Of a stretch of DNA of 64,000 bases, positions 35,501 to 44,109 are shown piece by piece. Numbering within the stretch: position 1 is the stretch's first letter; every line of letters begins with the position of its first letter. Under the pieces are notes generated by a model that saw nothing but the letters and a program-made list of their open reading frames with translations, was not told the origin of the DNA and searched no databases. Origin of the DNA: Prevotella sp. E9-3 (GTDB lineage: Bacteria > Bacteroidota > Bacteroidia > Bacteroidales > Bacteroidaceae); NCBI RefSeq assembly GCF_022024015.1, contig NZ_CP091786.1:806001-870000 (forward strand), written 5' to 3'. A program made the translations under genes and the position numbers.

Positions 35501-36297
35501 AGGGCGAAACATTCCTCGACTCGTTGGTTCGCTATGGTCAGAATTATGCTCAAGCCAAGAACGAAGCGGTGAACTCTCTATTTGGTGGGTTCGATAGTGT
35601 TGAGATCGCTACTCCTCCCATCCCAAAGACCGATGAGCGCTGGAGCGACATCGAACGACTGAATAAAGAGCGTGATCTGGTGGGCATCTATCTTTCTGCT
35701 CATCCTCTCGATGAGTATAAGATAGTGCTCGACAATCTGTGCAATGCACGTTGTGATGAACTGGCTGATAGGGGCGCAGCCCTTAAAGATCGTGAGGAGA
35801 TCACCTTGGGCGGCATCGTAACGAGTGTACAGACACGTTTCGGAAAAGACAACAAACCGTGGGGAATCATCACCCTCGAAGATTTCAATGGATCGGGCGA
35901 GTTGGTGTTCTTTGGCGATGACTGGGTGAATATGAATGGAAAGTTTATTGAGGGGGCTGCCGTCTATGTCACTGGAAAGATGCAGTCGCGTTTCTACAAT
36001 TCCGATCAGAAATCGCTGAAGGTGACCAATGTTGAGCTTCTTCAGACTGTTAAGGAGAAAGCAATCGACCGCATCACTATATCGATGAATACGGATACTT
36101 TGGACGACAGCATTGTGACCGAACTGACTGAGCTTATTTCTGAACACCCAGGCAAAACGAAACTCTTCTTCCAGTTGAGAGATTCTTCAGGAAAACGTCA
36201 TGTGCTGCTGCGCTCGCAGAAGATGATGGTGGATGTGCGCCATTCGCTCATTGACTATATAGAACGAACGGAATCGCTCGACTATAAGATTAACTAA
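32512..36297 (+). CDS. dnaE: DNA polymerase III subunit alpha
   Basis: Replicative polymerase catalytic subunit. 1261 residues. N-terminal PHP domain with HLHVHTYYSILDG (6-18) and ITDHGDMFG (~39-47). The polymerase region has VGPGRGSAAGSVVAYCLGI (~458-476) and the catalytic acidic motif PDIDTDFDDDGR near 494-505. The fingers and helix-hairpin-helix region follow, then an OB domain (EITLGGIVTSVQTRF, ~1094-1108). Complete, and followed by a terminator. DnaE1 type, not PolC. Confidence 0.97.
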   Translation: MEDFIHLHVHTYYSILDGQSKIKDLVNKAIGDGMRGMAITDHGDMFGIKEFHDIVMGVNKGRKKEGLDPFIPIFGCEMYVARNGPKEQKNGKQDQSGYHLIVLAKNYKGYKNLIKLVSNSWVDGYYMRPRTDRADLEKYHEGLIVCSACIAGEVPKKILNGDIAGAREAIEWYHNLFGDDYYLELQRHEVKDPTIRANRETFPLQQQANKVLIELAHEYGIKLICSNDVHFVEQENAEAHDHLLCLSTGKDLDDPTRMLYSKQEWFKTKAEMNEIFSDVPEALSNTLEILDKIEIYSIDHDPIMPFFPIPESFGTEEEWRKRITEEQLYEEFTRDENGQNPMPREEGEKKINKLGGYDKLYRIKFEADYLAELAYRGAKQRYSPDEEIKLEQVKVETENPDASFFVLRSSLPKDVDDRIRFELHIMKTMGFPGYFLIVQDFINSARDELDVWVGPGRGSAAGSVVAYCLGITKIDPLKYDLLFERFLNPDRISLPDIDTDFDDDGRGKVLKWVMDKYGHENCAHIITYASMATKNSIKDVARVEKLPLAQSNALCKAIPDRLPDGLKMNLSNAIKCTPELREAEASNDPVLANTIKYAKMLEGTVRGTGIHACGFIICRDPISDWVPVSTADDPDFKDTKTNCTQYDGHVIESTGLIKMDFLGLKTLSELKEACANIKLTRGIDVDLDHIPIDDPKTYELYQQGRTIGTFQFESAGMQKYLRELHPTVFEDLIAMNALYRPGPMDYIPQFIARKNGREEITYPIPCMEKYLKDTYGITVYQEQVMLLSRQLADFTRGESDALRKAMGKKKIEIVNAMKPKFIEGGKKNGHDPKILEQIWADWEKFASYAFNKSHAACYSWVAYQTAYIKANYPAEYMAAIMTRRRDQITEITKLMDECKQMGIATLGPDVNESYLKFGVNHKGEIRFGLAAIKGMGDSVAEAIINERNQNGPFTSIFNFAERVSLSVNRKAFESLALSGGFDSFGIRREVFFAENSKGETFLDSLVRYGQNYAQAKNEAVNSLFGGFDSVEIATPPIPKTDERWSDIERLNKERDLVGIYLSAHPLDEYKIVLDNLCNARCDELADRGAALKDREEITLGGIVTSVQTRFGKDNKPWGIITLEDFNGSGELVFFGDDWVNMNGKFIEGAAVYVTGKMQSRFYNSDQKSLKVTNVELLQTVKEKAIDRITISMNTDTLDDSIVTELTELISEHPGKTKLFFQLRDSSGKRHVLLRSQKMMVDVRHSLIDYIERTESLDYKIN

Positions 36298-36348
36298 GGT
36301 GCTCAGAGTACAATCTTGATGATAGGAAGAGTACTATTCTATACAGAG

Positions 36349-36386
36349 AAAAAGAAACGCTGACCAATTGGCCAGCGTTTCTTTTT
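36349..36386. terminator. Bidirectional terminator between dnaE and the Omp28 operon
   Basis: AAAAAGAAACGCTG pairs with CAGCGTTTCTTTTT around a 10-nt loop. Confidence 0.88.
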
Positions 36387-36402
36387 GGTATTTATTCTCG
36401 GT

Positions 36403-39400
36403 CTATTTAACCAGAACCTTCTCGCTTATGGTCTGTCCGCCATTGGTGCGTACAGTCTTGATGAACATGCCGTTGGCAGGCTTAGCCACCTTGCGACCAG
36501 AAAGGTCGTAGTAAGTTACCTGAGCATTCTTCAAGTCTGCGCTCATATCAGCAATACCTGAAGGGTTGGTCACATTGGCCTTATTGGCGTTCACTACCTC
36601 ACCAGTAGCGGTGTTAATGAGCAGGGCAACCACCTTCAGCTTGCTCTTGTCCTGAATGATTGACTGATTGCTGGTGTTCTTTACAGCCGACAACTGGAAG
36701 CTGTAGTTATGAGCAACAGGAGCATCAGCTTGCACAGTTGCAGGAATACTGTTTCTGATACCGCCGATAGTTGAGGTCTTCACAGCCACATCGTTGAATG
36801 TCAGGCCAAAGACTGTTCCTTCAGAGGTCGTTGTGAAGTCGTCCATGAACTTAGGATAACCTTGAGCGCCGTTACTGTAATAGTTGCTCTGTCCCCATGA
36901 TTTATCGCTCAGTCCATCGTGTACGAGGATATATTCAAGGGCATATTTTCCATTCTCTACATCGAAGGGGAAGGTGACCTCAGTCTTCACAGACACAGTA
37001 GTTCCTGTAGCATTGAGGGTAGGAGTTACCTTAATGTCGGCAATACCAAATTCCTTGCTCTGCTCCTCCAGGTCGTTAACAATGCCAAACTCGTTGTTTC
37101 CGCTACCATAATAGGCATCCAACTCTACAGAGCGCTCCATCCATGCATCGGGGAAGCCTCCAACAGCAGAGGGGAATTTGCTTGAATCCAGAATCTCCAG
37201 TTCATCGCCGTTGTGATAGCTTACGAGTACATAGTCATCGGGATAGAGCTCGGCCAACTTCTCCAAAGCAACATATCCGCGGGGGCAATATCCGCACCAG
37301 AAACCGGTGTACTCTTCAAGCAGTACGCGATGTTTAGGAACCGTGTTCAGAACAATCAGGTCGGTGGTAGCGCTGCTGTTGGCATCCTCATTGGCAACTC
37401 CGTTCACCTTGGCAACCTTGGCAGTCAGAGTATAGTTACCGCGCTCTGCAATAGCAGGAACATTGAGTGTCACGGTGTTTTTCTTACCAAAGAAAGGAAT
37501 GACGGTTGTTGCAATGTGCTGTGTGCCGTTCTTGCCGTTTACGCTATATTCAACGTCGATCGACTGAATACCTTTGGCACCATGATTAACAATCGTGAGA
37601 GGAAGTTCGAAAGCTTCACCACTCTTAACATATTTAGTATTGTTTTCTTCCAAAGAAGCAGCATCGCTCTTCAAATTGCTGCCACCTACAGTAACGGTGA
37701 TCATTGAACTGCCGTTGTATATATCTGAAACATTCAACCACTTCAGGAAGCCGTCAGAAGTGTGGAGGTAGAAGCCGCCGTCGTTCATCTGGTCGGTGAT
37801 AGCTACAGGAGCGGCATTCAATTCGCTCTCAGTATCGTTGATGGTGAATGAGTAGCCCACATATACACCTCCTTCAGGAATCTGGTAAGGCTTTTCGAGT
37901 TTAACGGTGATGAAACCGGCTTCGGTAGGAGTGATATCCTTTACAGCCAGGTCGGGAGTGTTCTTGCCGTTCTCAACACGCAGTTGTGAGGTTACGAATG
38001 CTTTGATGTCGGAAACACCTTCAATTTCCTGCAAGGGGAAGGTAATGCTTTCAATGGCAGTACCCACGAGAGCAGGCTCAGACAGTTTGATGGCTACATC
38101 GTATGTCTCAGTCTTGTAGTTGTTTGATGCGCTGTTGATATTCTCCTCGCCTGTGAAGAAACCGTAGTTGATGCGGTTGTCGTTTTCACCGATAGTTACT
38201 TCAGGATATGCGGGTGTTGCAGCAGCGGGCTGAACATCAGCGCCCAGTTCAGTTACTTCGGCCCAGACTATCTCTGAACGACGCTCCTCACCGGCACCAC
38301 GATAGATGGCCTGAACACCATAAGCCTCAGGACCGATCACATAATAATATGCGGTGTGTGTGGTTCCGTCAGCATAGATGTCCCAGTTGTCTTTATAACC
38401 GAAAGGCAGCTCGTCCATCTTCTCTACCTCCTGACTTGCATAGTCATCCCATGATAAAGAGAGCTGTTTCTCTTCACCGTTCACCTTTACCCAGATGGCA
38501 TATGAGAGTTTCTCAGGCATAATATAGTTGCCATCCACATCCTTTGTGTTGATGTCGGCAGCAATGGATCCCCATCCATAACCGCTGAGGTAATAGTTGA
38601 TTCCGCCTTCGTAGAGTTCGATATTCTCTGGGTTGGCAGGAGTTGCAGCCACCTCAGTAAAAGGTTCCATTTTAGACTTGTCAAGTGTGAAGGCATAGGC
38701 AACTTCCTCTTTGCCTGCATTAATAAGGAATGTAGAACCGTTAGAGAGTGTTTTCTTGTTGGAATCAAAATCAAAAGTGATGTCGGCATCGTTGAGCTCG
38801 TACTCGGTGTAATACTCTTCAGAGTATTCATCATAGGCTTCTTCGGCAGTTGCTGACACTAAATACTGATGATAGCCGGCAATAAGGTCGGCACCGATAT
38901 ACTGACCGTTCTTGAATGTTGCCTTGTTGCCATCAATGGTACCCTTTATCCAGTTCTCTGGCAGGTTGGGATCAACACCTTGTACATAGACATCGTTGCC
39001 ATCGAAGCCAACATTCACCAATGTACCGCTGAAACCGTCAGCTGATAATGAATACACTTCGGTCTGCAGATTCGCGGGAGCTTCAACCAATGGATCGGTC
39101 ACCGTCTTAAACGAAGCGTTCCAGTCGGCATAGCCAGACCAAGAGTCGTCATCGTCATAGACCAAGCCTACTGTGTCACCATCCTTCATAGAGATGTTGC
39201 CAGTGGCTGCATCGTAATTAAGTACGAGGGTCTGATTGTTGTCCTTAACGTAGGTGTTTCCGCTTGTCTTGACTTTGGCAACCTCCAAATTGTAGCCATA
39301 GCTTTCGAAAGCAATAGCTGTCTGTGGCAGCTGGATAGTGATGGTCGAACCATTGAGGGTACCCACGGTCCAGGTGTTGGCACCTGCCTGAGAAACCAGA

Positions 39401-39840
39401 TTCTGAATATAGACTTTGTTGTTGTCGCCAAACACTACATTGCCTACAGCGCCAGAAAGGGTGGTCTGGAATACATATCCAAGTGTGACGTAATAGGCTT
39501 CACCACTACGCTCGTAGCATACCTGTTTTCCTTCGGGCGTTTCGTTAATAACAGCTGTGCTTGCACGGCGTGAAGTAGCAGAGTGCTTCTTGACCAGCGG
39601 TTTCTTGGTCAGCAGGTTGTGAGCGGTTACTGACTGGCGCAGGCCTTTTTGAACATCCATGCTCTTTTGCATTTGTTGCGCCTTCAGTGATGGCTTCACT
39701 TTCATGTCCTTACCTGCAACTTTTGCGAGTTGCTCAACGTGTTGTTTTGACAGGGGACGACCTTGTAACTGTCCCTGTGCAAAACTACTTGCTGTCACCA
39801 AAAGGACAGCCAGCGTAATCAGAGTAAAAAGTCTTTTCAT
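36403..39840 (-). CDS. Large Omp28-domain secreted protein with T9SS-like tail
   Basis: 1145 residues: signal peptide (1-21, ending SFAQ), a pro-like basic stretch (~25-95), several beta-rich domains, then an Omp28/thioredoxin-like domain. In that domain EEYTGFWCGYCPRG places a CGYC pair near residue 850, followed by VLVSYHNGDELE. The C-terminal ~70 residues (YYDLSGRKVAKPANGMF... KVLVK) resemble a type A T9SS sorting tail. Last gene of a five-gene operon starting at 43545. Probably surface-exposed or secreted; activity unknown. Confidence 0.82.
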   Translation of the reverse strand: MKRLFTLITLAVLLVTASSFAQGQLQGRPLSKQHVEQLAKVAGKDMKVKPSLKAQQMQKSMDVQKGLRQSVTAHNLLTKKPLVKKHSATSRRASTAVINETPEGKQVCYERSGEAYYVTLGYVFQTTLSGAVGNVVFGDNNKVYIQNLVSQAGANTWTVGTLNGSTITIQLPQTAIAFESYGYNLEVAKVKTSGNTYVKDNNQTLVLNYDAATGNISMKDGDTVGLVYDDDDSWSGYADWNASFKTVTDPLVEAPANLQTEVYSLSADGFSGTLVNVGFDGNDVYVQGVDPNLPENWIKGTIDGNKATFKNGQYIGADLIAGYHQYLVSATAEEAYDEYSEEYYTEYELNDADITFDFDSNKKTLSNGSTFLINAGKEEVAYAFTLDKSKMEPFTEVAATPANPENIELYEGGINYYLSGYGWGSIAADINTKDVDGNYIMPEKLSYAIWVKVNGEEKQLSLSWDDYASQEVEKMDELPFGYKDNWDIYADGTTHTAYYYVIGPEAYGVQAIYRGAGEERRSEIVWAEVTELGADVQPAAATPAYPEVTIGENDNRINYGFFTGEENINSASNNYKTETYDVAIKLSEPALVGTAIESITFPLQEIEGVSDIKAFVTSQLRVENGKNTPDLAVKDITPTEAGFITVKLEKPYQIPEGGVYVGYSFTINDTESELNAAPVAITDQMNDGGFYLHTSDGFLKWLNVSDIYNGSSMITVTVGGSNLKSDAASLEENNTKYVKSGEAFELPLTIVNHGAKGIQSIDVEYSVNGKNGTQHIATTVIPFFGKKNTVTLNVPAIAERGNYTLTAKVAKVNGVANEDANSSATTDLIVLNTVPKHRVLLEEYTGFWCGYCPRGYVALEKLAELYPDDYVLVSYHNGDELEILDSSKFPSAVGGFPDAWMERSVELDAYYGSGNNEFGIVNDLEEQSKEFGIADIKVTPTLNATGTTVSVKTEVTFPFDVENGKYALEYILVHDGLSDKSWGQSNYYSNGAQGYPKFMDDFTTTSEGTVFGLTFNDVAVKTSTIGGIRNSIPATVQADAPVAHNYSFQLSAVKNTSNQSIIQDKSKLKVVALLINTATGEVVNANKANVTNPSGIADMSADLKNAQVTYYDLSGRKVAKPANGMFIKTVRTNGGQTISEKVLVK

Positions 39841-39876
39841 TTGTTTAGTAATTTTGGTTTTGATAAAAGAAATATA

Positions 39877-40539
39877 TTATTTTAATTGAATCTTCTGCGA
39901 CTTCACGTTGCCATTAGCAAAGAATGTCTTCTTTACGAAGATGCCGCGGGTAAGATGGCTGACAGGCTGTCCCTGCAAATTGTAGTACTTCACGGTATTG
40001 GTGTTCTTGTTGATGGTATTGATGCTGGCAGGATCGCTGTAAGTGAAGTTCAGTGTGATGGTGGGACCGTACTTGGCGATAGCCCATTCAGCGGGTTTCA
40101 GAGGGTTCTGCTTGTAGGTGACCAACTGGTAAGTAACCACACAATTACCAGAGGTTGCTTCCTCATCAGGGAACCATTCCGTTTCCATGTCTTTCAGTTG
40201 ACCTGCTGTGAAATTGGCATGGCCAGTCTCCCATTCACCCGTTTCTCTTCTCTGGGTGCAGTTAACAGGGAAACAAGTTTGAAACGATCCGTTGTCTAGT
40301 TTCGCTATTTCATAAGTACCACCACCTTCAACATTCGTATCTGAGATGTTCTTCACAAAAAGAGTTGACGGCATCTGAATGCCTCCGAATCCATCGTCTT
40401 CGGCTTCTGTCAGATTCAGAACAGTACCATCCTCAAAGATGTTACCGTTCTTATCAGCAAACTGTAAGGGAAAATCACTTTGTGCTTGTGTGCCGAGGGC
40501 TGCGATGAGTCCTAAAAAGAACGTAAAAATTTTCTTCAT
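39877..40539 (-). CDS. Secreted protein with T9SS-like tail, unknown function
   Basis: 220 residues: signal peptide (1-19, ending GTQAQ), a ~145-residue beta-type domain with two Cys close together (CFPVNC) and a third in NCVVTYQ, and a C-terminal YYNLQGQPVSHLTRGIFVKK-type sorting tail. No family recognised. 36 bp upstream of the large Omp28 gene and 11 bp after the Omp28 lipoprotein, so an integral part of the operon. Confidence 0.78.
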   Translation of the reverse strand: MKKIFTFFLGLIAALGTQAQSDFPLQFADKNGNIFEDGTVLNLTEAEDDGFGGIQMPSTLFVKNISDTNVEGGGTYEIAKLDNGSFQTCFPVNCTQRRETGEWETGHANFTAGQLKDMETEWFPDEEATSGNCVVTYQLVTYKQNPLKPAEWAIAKYGPTITLNFTYSDPASINTINKNTNTVKYYNLQGQPVSHLTRGIFVKKTFFANGNVKSQKIQLK

Positions 40540-40550
40540 AAGCTTATATA

Positions 40551-41384
40551 TTATTTTTGTGTTAATGATTCAACTTTTGACTTTACTACTTGTTCAACCC
40601 CATTGTCGTTGTAAACGAAGACCACAACGCTGAGGTTGGCAGGGTTCCACGCAGCGTCAAGGGCCTGAACAAAGCTCTGTTGTTTTTCCTCATCCTTGTT
40701 GATAGAGAAATCATCGCCCATCGGGTCGTTAACAGAAGTACGGAACACGTGATTGTGAACGTAATCGCGCTTGTTGCCACCAGTCCAGTCGGGATTTTCA
40801 TCAGGAGCATCCGGCATCGTCTGAATATCCACAATGTTGTCTTCAATCACCCATACCTGCAGTTTGCCGGCTACATTCTCAATGGCTTTCTCGCTCACCG
40901 TGATGTCAATATTGCTGCCATTTACCTTGGCTTCTGCAACGATTGAAAGGTTCGCTTTGGTGGCAAGTTGCTTTCCAACTTCTGTAGTCCAGTCGAGTAC
41001 GGTATAGAGAATGGGCTTCTGACGGTTGATGAGAGCGCCCGGTTGGGCTTCTACCTTCCAATAGTCGAAATAGTCACAGCCTGTCTGAGTGGCCAAAGAC
41101 AGTAGCTTGGTGCCCGAAGCATTCTTTCCGAAAGGACCAGAATGGATTCCCACTGCTACGATGCGACTGCCGAAGTCACTCTCCTGAAGTTGTTCGATGG
41201 CTTGACTGCCTTTCGGACAGTTCACGCAGCGCTGTCCTGTAAAGTCTTCAATCAGGATATTCTTGTAGATGGCATTCTCGCCAGTGTTGTCAATACTTAC
41301 TTCAATCAGTCTGTCGGCCTCGTCAATGTGGTCGCAGGAAAAGAATAAAGGAAGAAGGGCTAAAAGAATATATAGTTTATTCAT
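40551..41384 (-). CDS. Omp28-family lipoprotein with CVNC site
   Basis: 277 residues. Lipobox LFFSC (Cys17). The Omp28-like thioredoxin-type motif ILIEDFTGQRCVNCPKG puts a CVNC pair at Cys53/Cys56, followed by VAVGIHSGPFG. The C-terminal half is an Ig-like beta region (NLSIVAEAKVNGSNIDITV). Related to the Omp28 domain of the 1145-residue protein three genes on. The name comes from a P. gingivalis outer-membrane antigen; a redox role is inference. Confidence 0.83.
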   Translation of the reverse strand: MNKLYILLALLPLFFSCDHIDEADRLIEVSIDNTGENAIYKNILIEDFTGQRCVNCPKGSQAIEQLQESDFGSRIVAVGIHSGPFGKNASGTKLLSLATQTGCDYFDYWKVEAQPGALINRQKPILYTVLDWTTEVGKQLATKANLSIVAEAKVNGSNIDITVSEKAIENVAGKLQVWVIEDNIVDIQTMPDAPDENPDWTGGNKRDYVHNHVFRTSVNDPMGDDFSINKDEEKQQSFVQALDAAWNPANLSVVVFVYNDNGVEQVVKSKVESLTQK

Positions 41385-41448
41385 CGCGTTTTACTTGTTT
41401 AGTGGTTGCGTTTAATAGGATAACTCTCGCTGTTTGACTGGTTCGCTT

Positions 41449-43059
41449 TTAGAAGTTATAGTTGTATGAAAGAGTAAATCCTTTCGTAGCCGGAACATAG
41501 CGGCAAACGCCACCCGAGCAGTTGTAGCCGGCACGGGTGCGGCCATAGCCGGCCTGTATGCGGTGCGATCCGATGTTGTAGGTTACCAGTCCCTGATAGT
41601 AGTGCAGGTGAGTGTTGTCGGAATAGAACTCCGGGTCGCTATCGCCACAGTTCCACATATCACTTACGGTAACCATCCAGTGGGGAGCCAGCGACAGTTC
41701 CAACAATCCGAATACCCAGTCGCCCTGATCCTGCTTGGTGTTAAGGTACTGCACCTCACCGCGCAGCTTGGTCTTGGGTGCCAATTGGTACATACCGTCG
41801 GCCACGAAGATGTTTGAGTGGATGATGCCGCCTTCGCCTTCTACCACCGTCTTGTTGTAGCGCTGGTTCATGTACATCAAGTTCAGTTTGAAGTCGCGTG
41901 TCATACGACGGCTCAGTTGAACGTTCAGGTCCTGGTAGTAGGTCTGATTACCCCATTTCAACCAGGCATTCTGAATAGATCTTACATACGAATAGTTTAG
42001 TTTTACGTTCATGCCGTAACGACCGCCAATGGCCGTCTTGCGCTTGAAGTTGTAGCCCAGTTCCGTCTGGTAGGCCCATTCGCCCGCTGCCAGTTGGGTG
42101 GCATAGGGATAAAGGGCAGCAAGCGCGTATGTGTGGTCGAGGGTGAATGCAGGGAGATGATTCAGGTGAAGAGCTGTTCCGTTGATGTTTCGCTTGCTGC
42201 GGAACGACATATTTTCTGAACGTTTGGCTTGTAGCAGAATGCTGAGGCCCTTTTCAGAATAAGAGCCTGAGAACATCGCCACATGACCGTTGTCGTAGCT
42301 GAAGTTGTTGTCGAATGAGGGGTCTTGTGTCTTCTGGGCATATTCAACCAGCATTCCCCAAGGACCTTTGTTCAGATTGGCTCTTACATCCCAAGCATTT
42401 ACATACTTCGGTAAGTTCAGGCGATGGGTGAGATCCACAAAGATATCCTCATCCTTTTCATATTTGTTCACCCACGAAGCACCGAGACTCAAACGGGTAT
42501 CGTTCTCTTCCAGAGTGGGAATCCACTCGTCAAGGTTGATATCGGCATTGGCTCCTGAGGTCAGACCGCCGTCCCATTTCCAATAGTGGCGTTGCTTACC
42601 GCTGAGCAGTTTTAAGGTAACACCCTTCATGGGCTTCAAGGCCAAGCGGCCGCCCAACAGTGAGTTGTCGATACCCAGCGAACGCTCTTCGTAAGTGCGG
42701 AGGATAAAACCAGAACCAAACTGTTCATAAAAAGTACCAAGTGTGAGTTCGGCTTTCTCCAACTTTCCTTTTACCCAGAAATTGGGCACGCCCCATCCTT
42801 TAAAGTCGTTCTCAAAGCCGGGGAGGGGATGATCCATATATTCCAGGCGAGCCCCTGCATCTACAAATTTGCTCTGCATCTGCAGGTCGGCATAGGTGTT
42901 TGTCAGCAGGTCTTCCTTCTTCTCGGCGTTGATGTCCTTGTCAGTTTGAGGAATGAGCATGTCGCTCTGAATGCTTCCAGAGAATGTAACCTCTTTCTGC
43001 TGAGCCTGAATTGTCAGGCAACAACAGAATGCGGTGATAGAAAGAATGTATCGTTTCAT
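41449..43059 (-). CDS. DUF6029 outer-membrane barrel protein
   Basis: 536 residues, signal peptide (1-19, ending IQAQ). The body is alternating beta strands with many aromatic residues, and the last residues are SYNYNF: a terminal Phe is typical of barrel insertion. Matches DUF6029 as I recall it. The ATG directly abuts the stop of the TlpA gene (zero spacing), implying coupling. Probably an outer-membrane barrel serving the other operon products; no substrate is known. Confidence 0.78.
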   Translation of the reverse strand: MKRYILSITAFCCCLTIQAQQKEVTFSGSIQSDMLIPQTDKDINAEKKEDLLTNTYADLQMQSKFVDAGARLEYMDHPLPGFENDFKGWGVPNFWVKGKLEKAELTLGTFYEQFGSGFILRTYEERSLGIDNSLLGGRLALKPMKGVTLKLLSGKQRHYWKWDGGLTSGANADINLDEWIPTLEENDTRLSLGASWVNKYEKDEDIFVDLTHRLNLPKYVNAWDVRANLNKGPWGMLVEYAQKTQDPSFDNNFSYDNGHVAMFSGSYSEKGLSILLQAKRSENMSFRSKRNINGTALHLNHLPAFTLDHTYALAALYPYATQLAAGEWAYQTELGYNFKRKTAIGGRYGMNVKLNYSYVRSIQNAWLKWGNQTYYQDLNVQLSRRMTRDFKLNLMYMNQRYNKTVVEGEGGIIHSNIFVADGMYQLAPKTKLRGEVQYLNTKQDQGDWVFGLLELSLAPHWMVTVSDMWNCGDSDPEFYSDNTHLHYYQGLVTYNIGSHRIQAGYGRTRAGYNCSGGVCRYVPATKGFTLSYNYNF

Positions 43060-43545
43060 TTACTTAATCAGTTCGCGTACTTTTTCAATAAGTTCTGTTT
43101 CAGCACCATCGGTATATCCGTTGTGCTTGTAAACAATCTGACCCTTGCCATCGACAATCAGTACATAGGGAATCATCTGAATGCCCAATGCGCGCTTGAA
43201 ATCGCTATTGGGGTCAAGCAGTACGTCGTACTCCCATCCGTGATTGTCAACCAAAGGTTTCACCTTATTAATATTCTGCGCCTGATCAATGCTTACAGCA
43301 AAAATCTTAACTCCCGTTTCTTCACGCCACTCATCATAAACCTCGGCAATAGCGTCGAGTTCGCGGTTACAGGGCTTGCACCAAGTGGCAAAGAAATCAA
43401 TGATGAAAGGTTTGCCTCCATTGTTCAGCGTATCAGTTTGAACAGTACGGCCATTTATATCTTTTAAAACGGTCTGAGGCAATTGTGCATAAGAAATTCC
43501 AACAAAAAGAAATGCCAGAATAGAAATAATGATTGATCTTTTCAT
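43060..43545 (-). CDS. TlpA-like thiol-disulfide oxidoreductase (operon first gene)
   Basis: 161 residues: signal peptide (1-20, ending SYAQ), WCKPC redox site (Cys56, Cys59) in FFATWCKPCNRELD, and a cis-Pro loop in GIQMIPYVLIVD. Leads the five-gene envelope operon and probably reduces or isomerises disulfides in its partners, two of which carry CxxC sites. The Lys-Pro dipeptide between the cysteines differs from the Gly-Pro of the stand-alone TlpA at 12585-13109. Confidence 0.88.
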   Translation of the reverse strand: MKRSIIISILAFLFVGISYAQLPQTVLKDINGRTVQTDTLNNGGKPFIIDFFATWCKPCNRELDAIAEVYDEWREETGVKIFAVSIDQAQNINKVKPLVDNHGWEYDVLLDPNSDFKRALGIQMIPYVLIVDGKGQIVYKHNGYTDGAETELIEKVRELIK

Positions 43546-43581
43546 TTTTGCGTCTAGTTATCTAAATCTAAAAAACAGCCG

Positions 43582-43589
43582 CAAAGGTA
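43582..43589 (-). promoter_or_regulatory. -7 box for the TlpA-DUF6029-Omp28 operon
   Basis: Minus-strand TACCTTTG, 37 bp upstream of the first ATG. Confidence 0.6.
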
Positions 43590-43649
43590 ATAAAATATAA
43601 TAAAAAATGAATTTTTTGCAATTAAAATGTTCTAAAAAAGGTAATTTTC

Positions 43650-43680
43650 TTGCGTTTTTGTTACCGTTTCCTTATCTTTG
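43650..43680 (+). promoter_or_regulatory. Promoter of trxA
   Basis: TTG (43650-43652), 20-bp spacer, TATCTTTG (43673-43680). The ~105-nt leader contains an inverted repeat ATATGCC...GGCATAT (43699-43734). Confidence 0.7.
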
Positions 43681-43789
43681 CAATGTTATTTTGCATATAT
43701 ATGCCTAAATGGCAGTATCCGTGTTTCGGCATATCGTTTGCAATATAATTTTGTGAGAATATTGTTTAATTTAAAAAAGTTTATACAAA

Positions 43790-44104
43790 ATGGAAGTACA
43801 AGTAACTAACGAGAACTTTGCAAGCTTGAAGAATGGCAATCTGCCCCTTGTAGTTGATTTCTGGGCCACATGGTGCGGTCCCTGCCGTATGGTTGGTCCT
43901 ATCATCTCTGAACTGGCCGAGAAGTATGATGGCAAAATCGTTGTAGGCAAATGCGACGTTGAGGAAGCCGACGACCTGGCTGCTGAATTTGGTATCCGTA
44001 ATATTCCTACCATTCTTTTCTTCAAGAATGGCGAAGTGGTCGACAAGCTGGTAGGTGCCGTGTCGAAAGCCAAGTTTGAAGAGAAGTTCGAAGCCCTGCT
44101 GTAA
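43790..44104 (+). CDS. trxA: Thioredoxin
   Basis: 104-residue cytoplasmic thioredoxin. Active site WCGPC (Cys29, Cys32), cis-Pro in IRNIPTILFF (~72-81), and the Gly-rich LVGAVSK near the end. No signal peptide, unlike the TlpA proteins in this window. Co-transcribed with an acidic small protein 5 bp downstream. Confidence 0.95.
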   Translation: MEVQVTNENFASLKNGNLPLVVDFWATWCGPCRMVGPIISELAEKYDGKIVVGKCDVEEADDLAAEFGIRNIPTILFFKNGEVVDKLVGAVSKAKFEEKFEALL

Positions 44105-44109
44105 TAGCT

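Noticed and set aside
43060..43545. First gene of the Omp28 operon as a cytoplasmic thioredoxin
   Set aside because: It has a clear signal peptide and a TlpA-type insert; the true cytoplasmic thioredoxin is at 43790-44104.
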